The notes beneath the pieces are model-generated. The model made no database searches and was not told the DNA's origin. It was given only the letters and a program-made list of their open reading frames with translations. A DNA stretch of 33,232 nucleotides from an uncultured bacterium (GTDB lineage: Bacteria > Bacillota > Clostridia > Oscillospirales > Oscillospiraceae), in NCBI GenBank assembly GCA_947643715.1, contig CANRXB010000028.1:1-33232 (forward strand), given 5' to 3'. This document shows positions 8,269 through 15,842 of this stretch, piece by piece. Both the position numbers and the translations under genes were made by a program. Every line of letters starts with the position of its first letter. Position 1 is the stretch's first letter.

Positions 8269-9201
8269 TCAAAACGTCAGCACTTCCTGCTTCGGTCCGT
8301 CGGTGGGGCTCACGGCGGTGACATGGAGCACCGGCCCTGTCTCACCGTCATACGCCCTGTGGCTCTCCAGCCGGACCACACCGGCCACCTGCGCCCAGGA
8401 GCGGTCTTCGAAGGCGGCGAAGCCCTCTCCCCGGGCCACGAGGCCCAGGAACGTGATGTCGTTCTCACAGCAGGTCATGGCGAACCTGCCCAGCACCATG
8501 TCCGTGGGGTACTGGGGCAGGCGGCACATCACCGCCTTGGCCCGGATGGCCTTCCCTTCATACCGCTCCGGGTGCTCCATCACGTCCACGTACCATATGC
8601 CGAAATCGTCGTCGGGGATCTCGATGATGTCCTGCTCCAGATCGAAGGGGCAGACGGTATCGTCCGCGTAATCCTCGCTGGTGCCGTCGATGTTCTCCAA
8701 ATAGATGTTGGCCCGGCGGTTCACCATGCGCAGGTTGCGCTGGCGCAGGGAGGTGCGCAGGGCCTCGTCGCAGCGGTTGAACACGATCATGTCCGCGTTG
8801 ACGATCTTCTCCATCATCATCTGCCCCAGGTTCTTGGCATATGTCTCGAAGGTGGCGGCCTCCACCATGGTCATGACCTGGTACAGCACCCAGTCGTCCG
8901 GCAGCGTGTGCTGGTAGAGCTCCTGCAAAGACCACATCCCGTTGAACTCGATGAGCACCTGGGCGGGGCGGTACTTTTTCTCACACTGCTTGAGGAAAGC
9001 CCGGGTCAGCTCCGCCTCTTCCTCCACCGTCACCACCGTGACGTTGCGCAGGACCTTGGGGTCGTACTCCTCCGCGCCCTCCTCACAGCAGATCAGCAGC
9101 GTGCGGGCGTCCCGGGCGAAACCGTCCTGCAAGATCCCGTTGATGAAGGTGGTCTTGCCGCTTTCCAGGAAACCGGCGAACAGGTATACAGGGATATCCA
9201 T
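8269..9201 (-). CDS. CobW/COG0523-type GTPase with apparent DUF1980-like C-terminal domain
   Basis: A 310-residue protein. The N-terminal G domain starts with YLFAGFLESGKTTFI, Walker A GxxxSGKTT at 10-18, and continues with IEFNGMW and FNRCDE elements typical of COG0523 metal-insertion GTPases. Unlike the next gene it lacks the canonical CxCC metal motif; a Cys-Cys pair (LLICCEE) stands near the corresponding place. Residues about 215-300 (GKAIRAKAVMCR, LGRFAMTCCENDI, W-x-x-VAGVV) resemble the C-terminal OB-like domain of the TIGR03943/DUF1980 proteins that are usually separate and encoded beside a permease and a CobW GTPase. Zinc or other metal homeostasis is therefore likely. It lies 15 bases downstream of the second GTPase gene in one operon. 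The domain match is from memory of the motif pattern. Confidence 0.78.
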   Translation of the reverse strand: MDIPVYLFAGFLESGKTTFINGILQDGFARDARTLLICCEEGAEEYDPKVLRNVTVVTVEEEAELTRAFLKQCEKKYRPAQVLIEFNGMWSLQELYQHTLPDDWVLYQVMTMVEAATFETYAKNLGQMMMEKIVNADMIVFNRCDEALRTSLRQRNLRMVNRRANIYLENIDGTSEDYADDTVCPFDLEQDIIEIPDDDFGIWYVDVMEHPERYEGKAIRAKAVMCRLPQYPTDMVLGRFAMTCCENDITFLGLVARGEGFAAFEDRSWAQVAGVVRLESHRAYDGETGPVLHVTAVSPTDGPKQEVLTF

Positions 9202-9216
9202 GCTCCACCCGCCCCT

Positions 9217-10365
9217 TTACAGGCCGAACAGGGCCGACAGCTTCTCCTCTTTCAGCCCAGCGCCGATCACGCACAGCCGCCCGGTATAGTCCGCCGGACC
9301 GGTGCGCACCTGGTGCTCCTCGGGCACATAGTCGAAATGGAGCCACGTACCGTCCTGCGCGGCCACGATGCCCTTTGCCCGGAGTATGGCGCCGCACTCC
9401 CCCGTGTCCAGCTCAGCGAGGATGCGCTCCAGCTCTTCCTTGGCGAAGGGCTTGACCGTCTCCCTGCCCCAGCTTGCGAACACCTCGTCGGCGTGATGAT
9501 GGTGGTGATGCTCGTGGCCGTGACAGCCGCAGGCGCACTCCTCCGCATGGTCGTGATGATCGTGGTCGTGGTGCTCATGGCATCCATGCTCATGGTCGTG
9601 TCCATGGTGAGCGCCGTCATGATCGTGATGGTGCTCGCCATGGCAGCAGCAGTGCTCCTCATGGCCGTGGTGATGCTCCTCATGCCCATGGTGGTGGTGA
9701 TGGGCGTGGGCGGCCTCCTCCGCCTTGTGCTCGGCCCGGATATGGGCCAGCAGCTCCTCCTCCAAGGAGGTCTTTTCGATGGCGGACAGGATGGCCTTCC
9801 CGTCGAGCTGGCTCCAGGGCGTGGTGAGGATCGCCGCGCCGGGGTTCTTGGCGCGCAGCAGCGCCACCGCCGCCTCCAGCTTCTCCTGAGGCAGATCCTG
9901 GGTGCGGGAGAGGATGATGGTCCCCGCGCTCTCCACCTGATCGTTATAGAACTCGCCGAAGTTCTTCATATACAGCTTCACCTTGGAGGCGTCGGCCACA
10001 GTGACGAAGCAGTTCAGCTCCAGTGCGGGGAGATCCTTGGCGGTGTCCTGCACCGCCGTCACGATGTCGGACAGCTTGCCCACCCCGGAGGGCTCGATGA
10101 GGATGCGGTCAGGGTGGAAACGCTCCTCCACCTCCCGCAGCGCCTTGCCAAAGTCCCCCACCAGCGAACAGCAGATGCAGCCGGAGGACATCTCGGAGAT
10201 CTCCACGCCGGTGTCCTTCAAAAAGCCCCCGTCCACGCTGATCTCGCCGAACTCGTTCTCGATGAGCACCAGCTTCTCCCCCTGGTACGCCTCTTCCAGC
10301 AGTTTCTTGATGAGCGTGGTCTTGCCCGCCCCTAAAAAGCCTGACACGATGTCGATTTTTGCCAT
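9217..10365 (-). CDS. COG0523 metallochaperone GTPase with a large His-rich insert
   Basis: A 382-residue CobW-family GTPase. Walker A GFLGAGKTT at 9-17, the metal motif SSGCICC at 60-66 (Cys63, Cys65, Cys66), and EPSGVGKLSD at 91-100 are intact. A low-complexity metal-binding segment at about 212-293 contains roughly 38 His and 7 Cys, with Asp and Glu. The C-terminal CobW domain follows (about 300-382, with WLHFDYVPEE). Family members deliver or store Zn, Co or Ni at the cost of GTP; His-rich versions are often made under zinc limitation. The start ATG lies immediately after a GGAAAT-N-ATTTCC palindrome. A consensus-like promoter is 36 bases upstream of the start. The gene is first of a two-gene operon with the fusion GTPase. 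Confidence 0.9.
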   Translation of the reverse strand: MAKIDIVSGFLGAGKTTLIKKLLEEAYQGEKLVLIENEFGEISVDGGFLKDTGVEISEMSSGCICCSLVGDFGKALREVEERFHPDRILIEPSGVGKLSDIVTAVQDTAKDLPALELNCFVTVADASKVKLYMKNFGEFYNDQVESAGTIILSRTQDLPQEKLEAAVALLRAKNPGAAILTTPWSQLDGKAILSAIEKTSLEEELLAHIRAEHKAEEAAHAHHHHHGHEEHHHGHEEHCCCHGEHHHDHDGAHHGHDHEHGCHEHHDHDHHDHAEECACGCHGHEHHHHHHADEVFASWGRETVKPFAKEELERILAELDTGECGAILRAKGIVAAQDGTWLHFDYVPEEHQVRTGPADYTGRLCVIGAGLKEEKLSALFGL

Positions 10366-10367
10366 TG

Positions 10368-10380
10368 GGAAATCATTTCC
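10368..10380. promoter_or_regulatory. 6-1-6 palindrome at the ribosome binding site, possible metalloregulator box
   Basis: GGAAAT-N-ATTTCC is a perfect inverted repeat placed between the promoter and the ATG of the His-rich GTPase. Its layout, AAAT-N-ATTT at the centre, recalls Fur-family operators (Zur, Fur, PerR) but does not match any consensus fully. It overlaps the AAAGGA ribosome site, so it could also hide that site in a hairpin. Confidence 0.4.
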
Positions 10381-10400
10381 TTTACTTGAAGTTTCCTCCT

Positions 10401-10429
10401 ATTTTAACGCCGCCGGCCGGGAAAGTCAA
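10401..10429 (-). promoter_or_regulatory. sigma-A promoter for the COG0523 GTPase operon
   Basis: On the minus strand: -35 TTGACT (10424-10429), 17-base spacer, -10 TAAAAT (10401-10406). The transcript would start near 10394, about 30 bases before the start codon. Confidence 0.85.
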
Positions 10430-10474
10430 GCGGGCGCAGCCGTCGGGGACTATCCGTATTGCAGATGCGAAATG

Positions 10475-10508
10475 AAGGCAGGCATGCTGTATACGGCAGG
10501 CCTGCCTT
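10475..10508. other. imperfectly placed inverted repeat in the serA-GTPase intergenic region
   Basis: AAGGCAGGC (10475-10483) and its exact complement (10500-10508) enclose 16 bases, between the serA terminator and the GTPase promoter. No U-tract follows strongly on either strand (TTTCC on plus). Its function is unknown. Confidence 0.45.
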
Positions 10509-10535
10509 TCCAGCCCTCTGCCGAGCCCTGTATAG

Positions 10536-10570
10536 AGGACCGCCCCGCGCCTATGGCGCGGGGCGGTCCT
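10536..10570 (-). terminator. terminator hairpin of serA
   Basis: Perfect 16-base arms (10536-10551 and 10555-10570) around loop TAT begin 17 bases after the serA stop. The stem core CCCCGCGCC...GGCGCGGGG is nearly the same as in the hairpin at 8227-8258. No U-tract. Confidence 0.75.
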
Positions 10571-10587
10571 GTCGTCTCGTCCTCGGT

Positions 10588-11754
10588 TCAGATCACCCGC
10601 ATCCGGATGATGCCGGGCACCGCCCGGATGTCCTCGATGACCTTCTCGTCCACTATAGAGCCCGCATCCACCATGGTGTATGCGTACTCCCCTTTGGACT
10701 TGTTCGTCATGTTCTCCACGTTCACCCCGTCGGCGGAGAGCTGGGTGGTGATCTGGGCGATCACCGCCGGCACGTTGCGGTGGATGACGCACAGACGCTG
10801 CACCCCGGAGCGCTCCATGATCACGTTGGGGAAGTTCACGGAATTCTTGATGTTCCCGTTCTCCAAAAAGTCCTTGAGCTGGTCGGCCGCCATGACGGCG
10901 CAGTTGTCCTCGCTCTCCGGGGTGGACGCGCCCAGATGGGGGATGGCCACCACGCCGGGGACCAGCGCGATCTCGTTGTCCGGGAAGTCGGTGACATAGC
11001 GGGCGATCTTGCCCGCGCCCAGGGCCTGGATCATATCCGCATCGTTCACCAGCCCGCCCCGGGCCATGTTGATGATGCGCACGCCGTCCTTCATCTTGGC
11101 GATGGACGCGGCGTTCACCGTGTCCTTGGTGGCGTCCATGTAGGGCAGATGGAGGGTGATATAGTCGGAGTTGGCATACAGCGTATCCAGCTCCTTCACC
11201 ACCTTGACGTGCCGGTCCAACCGCAGGGCGGCGTCCACCGACAGGTAGGGGTCATAGCCGTACACCTCCATGCCCAGGGACAACGCGATATTGGCCACCA
11301 GTGCGCCGATGGCGCCCAGGCCCACCACGCCCAGGGTCTTGCGGTACACCTCGGGGCCCACGAAAGCGGACTTGCCCTTCTCCACTGCCGCGGCCACGTC
11401 CACGCCCGGGGTGCCGGCCTGCTCCTTCACCCACTGCGCGCCGCCGATCACGTCCCGGGAGGCCAGGAACATGGCGCACATCACCAGCTCCTTCACCGCG
11501 TTGGCGTTGGCTCCCGGGGTATTGAACACCACGATCCCCGCCTCGGAGCAGCGGTCGATGGGGATATTGTTCACCCCCGCCCCCGCCCGGGCGATGGCCC
11601 ACAGGCTGGCGGGGAAGTCGTAGTCGTGGAGCTTCGCGGAGCGCACCAGGATGGCGTCCTCGCCCTCCACGCTGTCGCCTACGGTATACTCACCGGCGGG
11701 CAGGCGCTCCAGCCCCACCGCCGCGATCTTGTTCATGGTCTTGATCTGAAACAT
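10588..11754 (-). CDS. serA: D-3-phosphoglycerate dehydrogenase
   Basis: A 388-residue enzyme for the first step of serine synthesis, oxidation of 3-phosphoglycerate to 3-phosphohydroxypyruvate with NAD. The NAD-binding GLGAIG is at 145-150. Catalytic-type residues are visible in ARGG (Arg232) and PHLGAST (His273). A C-terminal ACT domain at about 320-388 (HRNVPAVIAQITTQLS) is the usual site for serine feedback. Length fits the short, ACT-containing type. The ATG at 11754 is preferred over a GTG nine bases upstream because GAGGTGAGG sits at the right distance. It follows serC by 75 bases and ends at a strong hairpin, so serC-serA is a dedicated operon. Confidence 0.95.
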   Translation of the reverse strand: MFQIKTMNKIAAVGLERLPAGEYTVGDSVEGEDAILVRSAKLHDYDFPASLWAIARAGAGVNNIPIDRCSEAGIVVFNTPGANANAVKELVMCAMFLASRDVIGGAQWVKEQAGTPGVDVAAAVEKGKSAFVGPEVYRKTLGVVGLGAIGALVANIALSLGMEVYGYDPYLSVDAALRLDRHVKVVKELDTLYANSDYITLHLPYMDATKDTVNAASIAKMKDGVRIINMARGGLVNDADMIQALGAGKIARYVTDFPDNEIALVPGVVAIPHLGASTPESEDNCAVMAADQLKDFLENGNIKNSVNFPNVIMERSGVQRLCVIHRNVPAVIAQITTQLSADGVNVENMTNKSKGEYAYTMVDAGSIVDEKVIEDIRAVPGIIRMRVI

Positions 11755-11829
11755 GGTCCTCACCTCGATTTGAAATACGGACGCCCAACGGGCCGGGCCC
11801 GGTGGGAAGGATGCCGCCCGGGCAGCGGG

Positions 11830-12915
11830 TCAGTTGTCCTGATCGAACTTCCGGATGAAGTCCGCCAGCTTCTCCACGCCCTCCATGGGCATGGCGTTGT
11901 AGATGGACGCCCGCATACCGCCCACGTTGCGGTGGCCCTTCAGATTGGTGAAGCCGGCGGCGGTGGCCTGCTCCACGAACTTGGCGTCCAGCTCCTTGCT
12001 CACCGAACGGAAGGTGACGTTCATGTCGGACCGGGACCCCTTCTCGGCCGGGCAGGTGAACAGCTTGGAGCCGTCCAGCACATCGTAGAGCATCTGCGCT
12101 TTCCTGTGCTTGATCTTCTCCATCCCTTCCACGCCGCCTTTGGAGTCCAGCCACTCCAGCACCAGGCCCAGCATATAGATGCACCAGCAGGGCGGGGTGT
12201 TGTACATGGAGTCCTTGTCGATCATGGTCTTGTAGTCCATCATCAGCGGGGTGTAGGGGAGCGCATGGCCCGCCAGGTCCTCCCGAACGATGGCGATGGT
12301 GAGGCCCGCCGGGGCCAGGTTCTTCTGGGCGCCGCCGAAGATGATCCCGTATTTGGACACGTCCACCGGCCGGGACAGGAAGTTGGAGGACATGTCGCAC
12401 ACGATGGGCACGTCCCCGGTGTCGGGCACATACTGCCATTCGGTGCCGTAGATGGTGTTGTTGGCGCAGTAATAGAAATAGCTGGCCTCCGGATCCAGCG
12501 ACAACTCCTCCTGAGTGGGGATGTAGGTGTGGTCCCTATCCTCGCTGGACGCCGCGACACGGATCTGGCCGTACTTTTTCGCCTCTTTATAGGCCACATT
12601 GGAGAAGTTGCCGGTGATGGCGTAGTCCGCTTTCCCGGTCCTGCCGATGAGGTTCAGGGGCGCCATGGAGAACTGGCTGGACGCGCCTCCCTGCAAGAAC
12701 AGCACCTTATGACTGTCGGGCACATGGAACAGCCGGATGAAATCGGCCTTGGTGTCCTGGAAGATCTTGTCGAACGCCTTGGAGCGGTGGCTCATCTCCA
12801 TCACGGACATGCCGGAGCCCTGATGATCGGTGATCTCGGCCCCTGCCCGCTCCAGCACCTCCAAAGGCAGCATGGACGGACCGGCAGAGAAATTGTAGAC
12901 GCGCTCAGTTCCCAT
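11830..12915 (-). CDS. serC: phosphoserine aminotransferase
   Basis: A 361-residue class V aminotransferase, the second step of serine synthesis (3-phosphohydroxypyruvate plus glutamate to phosphoserine). It starts with the SerC hallmark YNFSAGPSMLP. It has the HRSKAF motif at 43-48, and the PLP-binding lysine is Lys198 in FGGAQKNLAPAG. Length and order match typical SerC. The ATG follows a CAAGGAGGAAGAG ribosome site. A fully consensus promoter lies upstream at 12969-12997, with a short palindrome just after the predicted start of transcription. No serB is in view. Confidence 0.96.
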   Translation of the reverse strand: MGTERVYNFSAGPSMLPLEVLERAGAEITDHQGSGMSVMEMSHRSKAFDKIFQDTKADFIRLFHVPDSHKVLFLQGGASSQFSMAPLNLIGRTGKADYAITGNFSNVAYKEAKKYGQIRVAASSEDRDHTYIPTQEELSLDPEASYFYYCANNTIYGTEWQYVPDTGDVPIVCDMSSNFLSRPVDVSKYGIIFGGAQKNLAPAGLTIAIVREDLAGHALPYTPLMMDYKTMIDKDSMYNTPPCWCIYMLGLVLEWLDSKGGVEGMEKIKHRKAQMLYDVLDGSKLFTCPAEKGSRSDMNVTFRSVSKELDAKFVEQATAAGFTNLKGHRNVGGMRASIYNAMPMEGVEKLADFIRKFDQDN

Positions 12916-12947
12916 GGTCTCTTCCTCCTTGGATGACTTTAAGATCT

Positions 12948-12965
12948 CAATACTTTAGCGTATTG
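12948..12965. promoter_or_regulatory. palindrome at the serC transcription start, possible operator
   Basis: CAATAC-6-GTATTG is a perfect 6-base inverted repeat a few bases downstream of the serC -10 box, where a repressor could block transcription or the leader RNA could fold. No regulator is assigned. Confidence 0.4.
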
Positions 12966-12968
12966 TAC

Positions 12969-12997
12969 ATTATATGTTGCTCCCTCTCATCTGTCAA
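12969..12997 (-). promoter_or_regulatory. sigma-A promoter of serC-serA
   Basis: On the minus strand: TTGACA (12992-12997), 17-base spacer, TATAAT (12969-12974). Both boxes are perfect consensus, 54 bases before the start codon. Confidence 0.93.
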
Positions 12998-13011
12998 TGA
13001 CCATAAGGGCC

Positions 13012-13038
13012 AAAAAAGCCCCCCGAGCCGGGGGGCTT
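13012..13038 (-). terminator. intrinsic terminator of the metal-efflux operon
   Basis: On the minus strand a stem AAGCCCCCC / GGGGGGCTT with a short loop runs into six T (complement of 13012-13017), about 45 bases after the ATPase stop. Confidence 0.9.
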
Positions 13039-13081
13039 TGCGTATTTTTTCACTGAAACGGCCCGATCCGGGCCGAGCCGC

Positions 13082-14980
13082 TCATTTCCTCAGCATCCTC
13101 GTGGCGTTGAGGATGGCGATGACGGCCACGCCCACGTCGGCGAACACCGCCTCCCACATGGAGGCCATGCCGAACGCGCCCAGGACGAGGCACAGGCCCT
13201 TCACGCCCAAAGCGAACACGATGTTCTCCCGCACGATGCGCAGGCACTTGCGGGCGGTGTCCATAGCCTGGATGAGCTTGGCCGGATCGTCGTCCATGAG
13301 CACCACGTCCGCCGCCTCGATGGCCGCGTCGGAGCCCATGGCCCCCATGGCGATGCCCACATCGGCCCGACTGAGCACGGGCGCGTCGTTCACCCCGTCC
13401 CCCACATAGGCCAGCACGCCCTTGTCGCTCTTGCCCGCGAGGAGTTCTTCCAGCCGCTCCACCTTGTCCCCGGGAAGGAGCTGGGCATGGACCTCGTCCA
13501 GCCCGAGCCGGGCAGCCACGGCCTCGCCCACCGCCTGGCTGTCCCCGGTGAGCATGACGGTGCGGATGCCCCGGGCTTTCAGCGCCTGTATGGCGCCGGG
13601 AGCGGTGTCTTTGATCTGGTCGGCGATGACGGCGCACCCGAGATACCGGCCCTCCCGGGCCACATGGACCACGGTGCCCACCTGCCCGCAGGGCAGGACC
13701 TCCACGCCCTCCCGGGCCATGAGCTTCTCGTTGCCCGCCAGCACACGCCGCCCGTCCACCAGGGCGGACACGCCATGGCCGGGGACCTCCTGCACATCGG
13801 TCACCCTGCCGGAGCCTGCCTCTGCGCCCAACGCACGCCGCAGGGACAGGGCGATGGGATGGCCGGAGTGCTGTTCGGCCAGGGCCGCGCTCTCCAGCAG
13901 CTCCTGCTCGCTCACGCCGGGGGCGGGGCAAAGGGCGGACAGCTCGAACACGCCTTGGGTGAGGGTGCCGGTCTTATCGAACACCACGGCCTCCGTCTTG
14001 GCCAGCAGCTCCAGGTAGTTCCCGCCTTTGACCAGGATGCCCTGGGCGGAGGCCCCGCCGATGCCGCCAAAGAAGGACAGGGGGATGGAGATGACCAGGG
14101 CGCAGGGACAGGAGATGACCAGAAACGTGAGGGCCCGGTGGGTCCATACGCCCCATCTCCCGTCGATCAGGGAGGGGACGATCGCCAGGGCCAGGGCCGC
14201 GAGCACCACAGCGGGGGTGTAGTATTTGGCGAAGCGGGTGATGAAGTTCTCCGCCTTGGCCTTCTTGGAGGAGGCGTTCTCCACCAGGTCCAGGATCTTG
14301 GCCACGGTGGACTGGCCGAAGGGCTTGGTGACGCGCGCCTTCAGCAGTCCGGTAAGGTTGACGCAGCCGGACAGCAGCTCGCCCCCCACCTCCACGTCCC
14401 GGGGGACGGATTCGCCGGTGAGCGCGGCGGTGTCCAGAGCGGAGGAGCCCTCTATGACCACGCCGTCCAGAGGGATCTTCTCCCCGGGGCGGATGACGAC
14501 GATCTCACCCACCGCCACCTCGTCCGGGTCCACCTCAAGGATCTGCCCGTCCCGCTCCACATTGGCGCTGTCGGGGCGGATGTCCATGAGCTGGGCGATG
14601 GACCGCCGGGACTTGCCCACGGCGTAGCTCTGGAACAGCTCGCCCACCTGATAGAACAGCATGACGCCCACGGCCTCGGCGTTCTCTCCCAGCACCAGCG
14701 CGCCGACGGTGGCCACGCACATGAGGAAGTTCTCGTCAAACACCTGTCCGTGGCCGATGTTGCGGACGGCTTTCCACAGGATGTCCCAGCCGATGATGAG
14801 GTAGGGGACGAGGTACAGCGGCCACCGGGCCAATGCCCACCCCGAAGGACCGCCCGCCGCTTCCTCGCTCAGCAGGGGGACATAGACGGGCATCGGGATC
14901 TCGGGCAGCACCGTCACCACGATCAGCAGCACCGCCGCCACGATGATGCGGACGAGCGTCTTTTTTTGCTTCCTTGTCAT
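13082..14980 (-). CDS. heavy-metal translocating P-type ATPase (Cd/Zn/Pb type)
   Basis: A 632-residue P1B-type ATPase that pumps soft divalent metals out of the cell. It has the TGES actuator loop near 188, the metal-binding CPC in the sixth helix near 291, the phosphorylated DKTGT near 335, the SGHPIA motif in the nucleotide domain, and GDGVNDAP near 527. The protein begins directly with a membrane helix, so the N-terminal HMA domain usual in CadA is absent; a separate HMA protein is encoded two genes upstream. The ATG at 14980 is preferred to a TTG nine bases earlier because ATAGGAG lies at a suitable distance. CPC plus the CadC-like regulator favour Cd/Zn/Pb over copper. It is last in a four-gene operon. 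Confidence 0.92.
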   Translation of the reverse strand: MTRKQKKTLVRIIVAAVLLIVVTVLPEIPMPVYVPLLSEEAAGGPSGWALARWPLYLVPYLIIGWDILWKAVRNIGHGQVFDENFLMCVATVGALVLGENAEAVGVMLFYQVGELFQSYAVGKSRRSIAQLMDIRPDSANVERDGQILEVDPDEVAVGEIVVIRPGEKIPLDGVVIEGSSALDTAALTGESVPRDVEVGGELLSGCVNLTGLLKARVTKPFGQSTVAKILDLVENASSKKAKAENFITRFAKYYTPAVVLAALALAIVPSLIDGRWGVWTHRALTFLVISCPCALVISIPLSFFGGIGGASAQGILVKGGNYLELLAKTEAVVFDKTGTLTQGVFELSALCPAPGVSEQELLESAALAEQHSGHPIALSLRRALGAEAGSGRVTDVQEVPGHGVSALVDGRRVLAGNEKLMAREGVEVLPCGQVGTVVHVAREGRYLGCAVIADQIKDTAPGAIQALKARGIRTVMLTGDSQAVGEAVAARLGLDEVHAQLLPGDKVERLEELLAGKSDKGVLAYVGDGVNDAPVLSRADVGIAMGAMGSDAAIEAADVVLMDDDPAKLIQAMDTARKCLRIVRENIVFALGVKGLCLVLGAFGMASMWEAVFADVGVAVIAILNATRMLRK

Positions 14981-14997
14981 GCGAAACAACTCCTATA

Positions 14998-15618
14998 TCA
15001 CTCTATGGGCTTTTCCAGCACCCCGATGCCCTCGGGCAGACGGCCGTGGACCACCTCCACCGTCACCCGGCCCAGTCCCAGGCTCTCCAGGAACGCCCGA
15101 TAGCTCTCCGGCGTGAAGGCGTGTTCATAGTGGAAGCCCACGCCCTGATAGATCTTGATCATCGTCCCGTAGGCCGCCCCCACCTTGCCCTGGAGATAGG
15201 TGGGCAGGATGAGCCGCCCGCCGGGCGCAGCGACCCGCCACAGCTCCCGGACGGCCTTTTCCGGCTCCGGCAGCAGGTGGAGCACGTTGGCGGCGATGAC
15301 TACGTCGAAGGTCCCGTCCGGATCGGGCAGGGCCAGCAGGTCGCGCCGGGCGAACGTGATGTCGGAAAGGCCCCGTTTCGCTGCTTTTTTGGCGGCCTGC
15401 TCCAGCATGGCCTGGGAAAGATCGGTGCACAGCACCGACCCCGCCCGCTCCGCTGCCGCCAGGGAGAAAGCCCCTGTCCCGGCGGCGCACTCCAGCACCT
15501 TTGCCCCGGCGGGGACCAGCTCCGCCACCCGGGCCGCGGCTGCGGCATCCACCTTCCCGTTGCTCCAGTGGGTGAGGTCATAGAACCGGGCCAACCGGTC
15601 CCAAAAGGCGGCGCTCAC
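14998..15618 (-). CDS. class I SAM-dependent methyltransferase
   Basis: A 206-residue methyltransferase of the UbiE/Methyltransf_11 kind. The SAM-binding motif is VLECAAGTGAFSL (about 40-52), followed by the acidic ribose-contacting CTDLSQAML, a DLLALP segment and VIAANVLHLLPEPEKA. The opening FWDRLARFYDLTHW is typical of small-molecule methyltransferases. It lies between a metallochaperone and a metal-exporting ATPase, overlapping the former by four bases, so it is translated with metal-resistance genes. It lacks the length and Cys pattern expected for ArsM arsenite methyltransferase. The substrate is unknown; methylation of a metal, a thiol or an unrelated metabolite are all possible. Confidence 0.88.
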   Translation of the reverse strand: MSAAFWDRLARFYDLTHWSNGKVDAAAAARVAELVPAGAKVLECAAGTGAFSLAAAERAGSVLCTDLSQAMLEQAAKKAAKRGLSDITFARRDLLALPDPDGTFDVVIAANVLHLLPEPEKAVRELWRVAAPGGRLILPTYLQGKVGAAYGTMIKIYQGVGFHYEHAFTPESYRAFLESLGLGRVTVEVVHGRLPEGIGVLEKPIE

Positions 15619-15827
15619 AGCACGATCTGGCAGTCAGGCTCCACCTTGCGGCAGCACTTCACAACGTCCTTCATCACCGCGTCCACATCGTCCGCTTCGA
15701 TGGTCATCTTCTGCGTGAGGAAGCTGACCGTGGCGCTGGTGACACCGGGGAGCTTGTTGATGGCGTCCTCCATCTTGGCCGCGCAGTTGGCACAGTCCAG
15801 GTCGATGAGCTTGAATGTTTTTTTCAT
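15615..15827 (-). CDS. heavy-metal-associated (HMA) domain protein
   Basis: A 70-residue ferredoxin-like HMA domain with the metal-binding loop DCANC (Cys12, Cys15) and ending at a Cys-Cys pair near 58-59 (VVKCCRKV). Free HMA proteins bind soft metal ions in the cytoplasm and hand them to P-type ATPases. It probably serves the ATPase of this operon, which lacks its own N-terminal HMA domain. DCANC with Asp before the first Cys is the form seen in Zn/Cd pumps, while copper chaperones usually have MxCxxC. It starts 15 bases after the repressor gene and has a good AGGGAGGTACG ribosome site. Confidence 0.93.
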   Translation of the reverse strand: MKKTFKLIDLDCANCAAKMEDAINKLPGVTSATVSFLTQKMTIEADDVDAVMKDVVKCCRKVEPDCQIVL

Positions 15828-15842
15828 GATACGTACCTCCCT

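Noticed and set aside
8134-10335. A 733-codon plus-strand open frame with a hydrophobic Met/Val-rich stretch
   Set aside because: It is the antisense of the two COG0523 genes; the hydrophobic part is only the complement of the His-rich codons. No ribosome site or family motif.
10459-12936. An 825-codon plus-strand open frame
   Set aside because: Antisense of serA and serC in GC-rich DNA. His/Gly/Arg-rich composition is typical of shadow frames.
13487-15103. A 538-codon plus-strand open frame
   Set aside because: Antisense of the P-type ATPase and the methyltransferase, no recognisable motif.
14998-15618. ArsM arsenite methyltransferase
   Set aside because: Too short, and the conserved Cys residues of ArsM are not in place; operon context alone is not enough.
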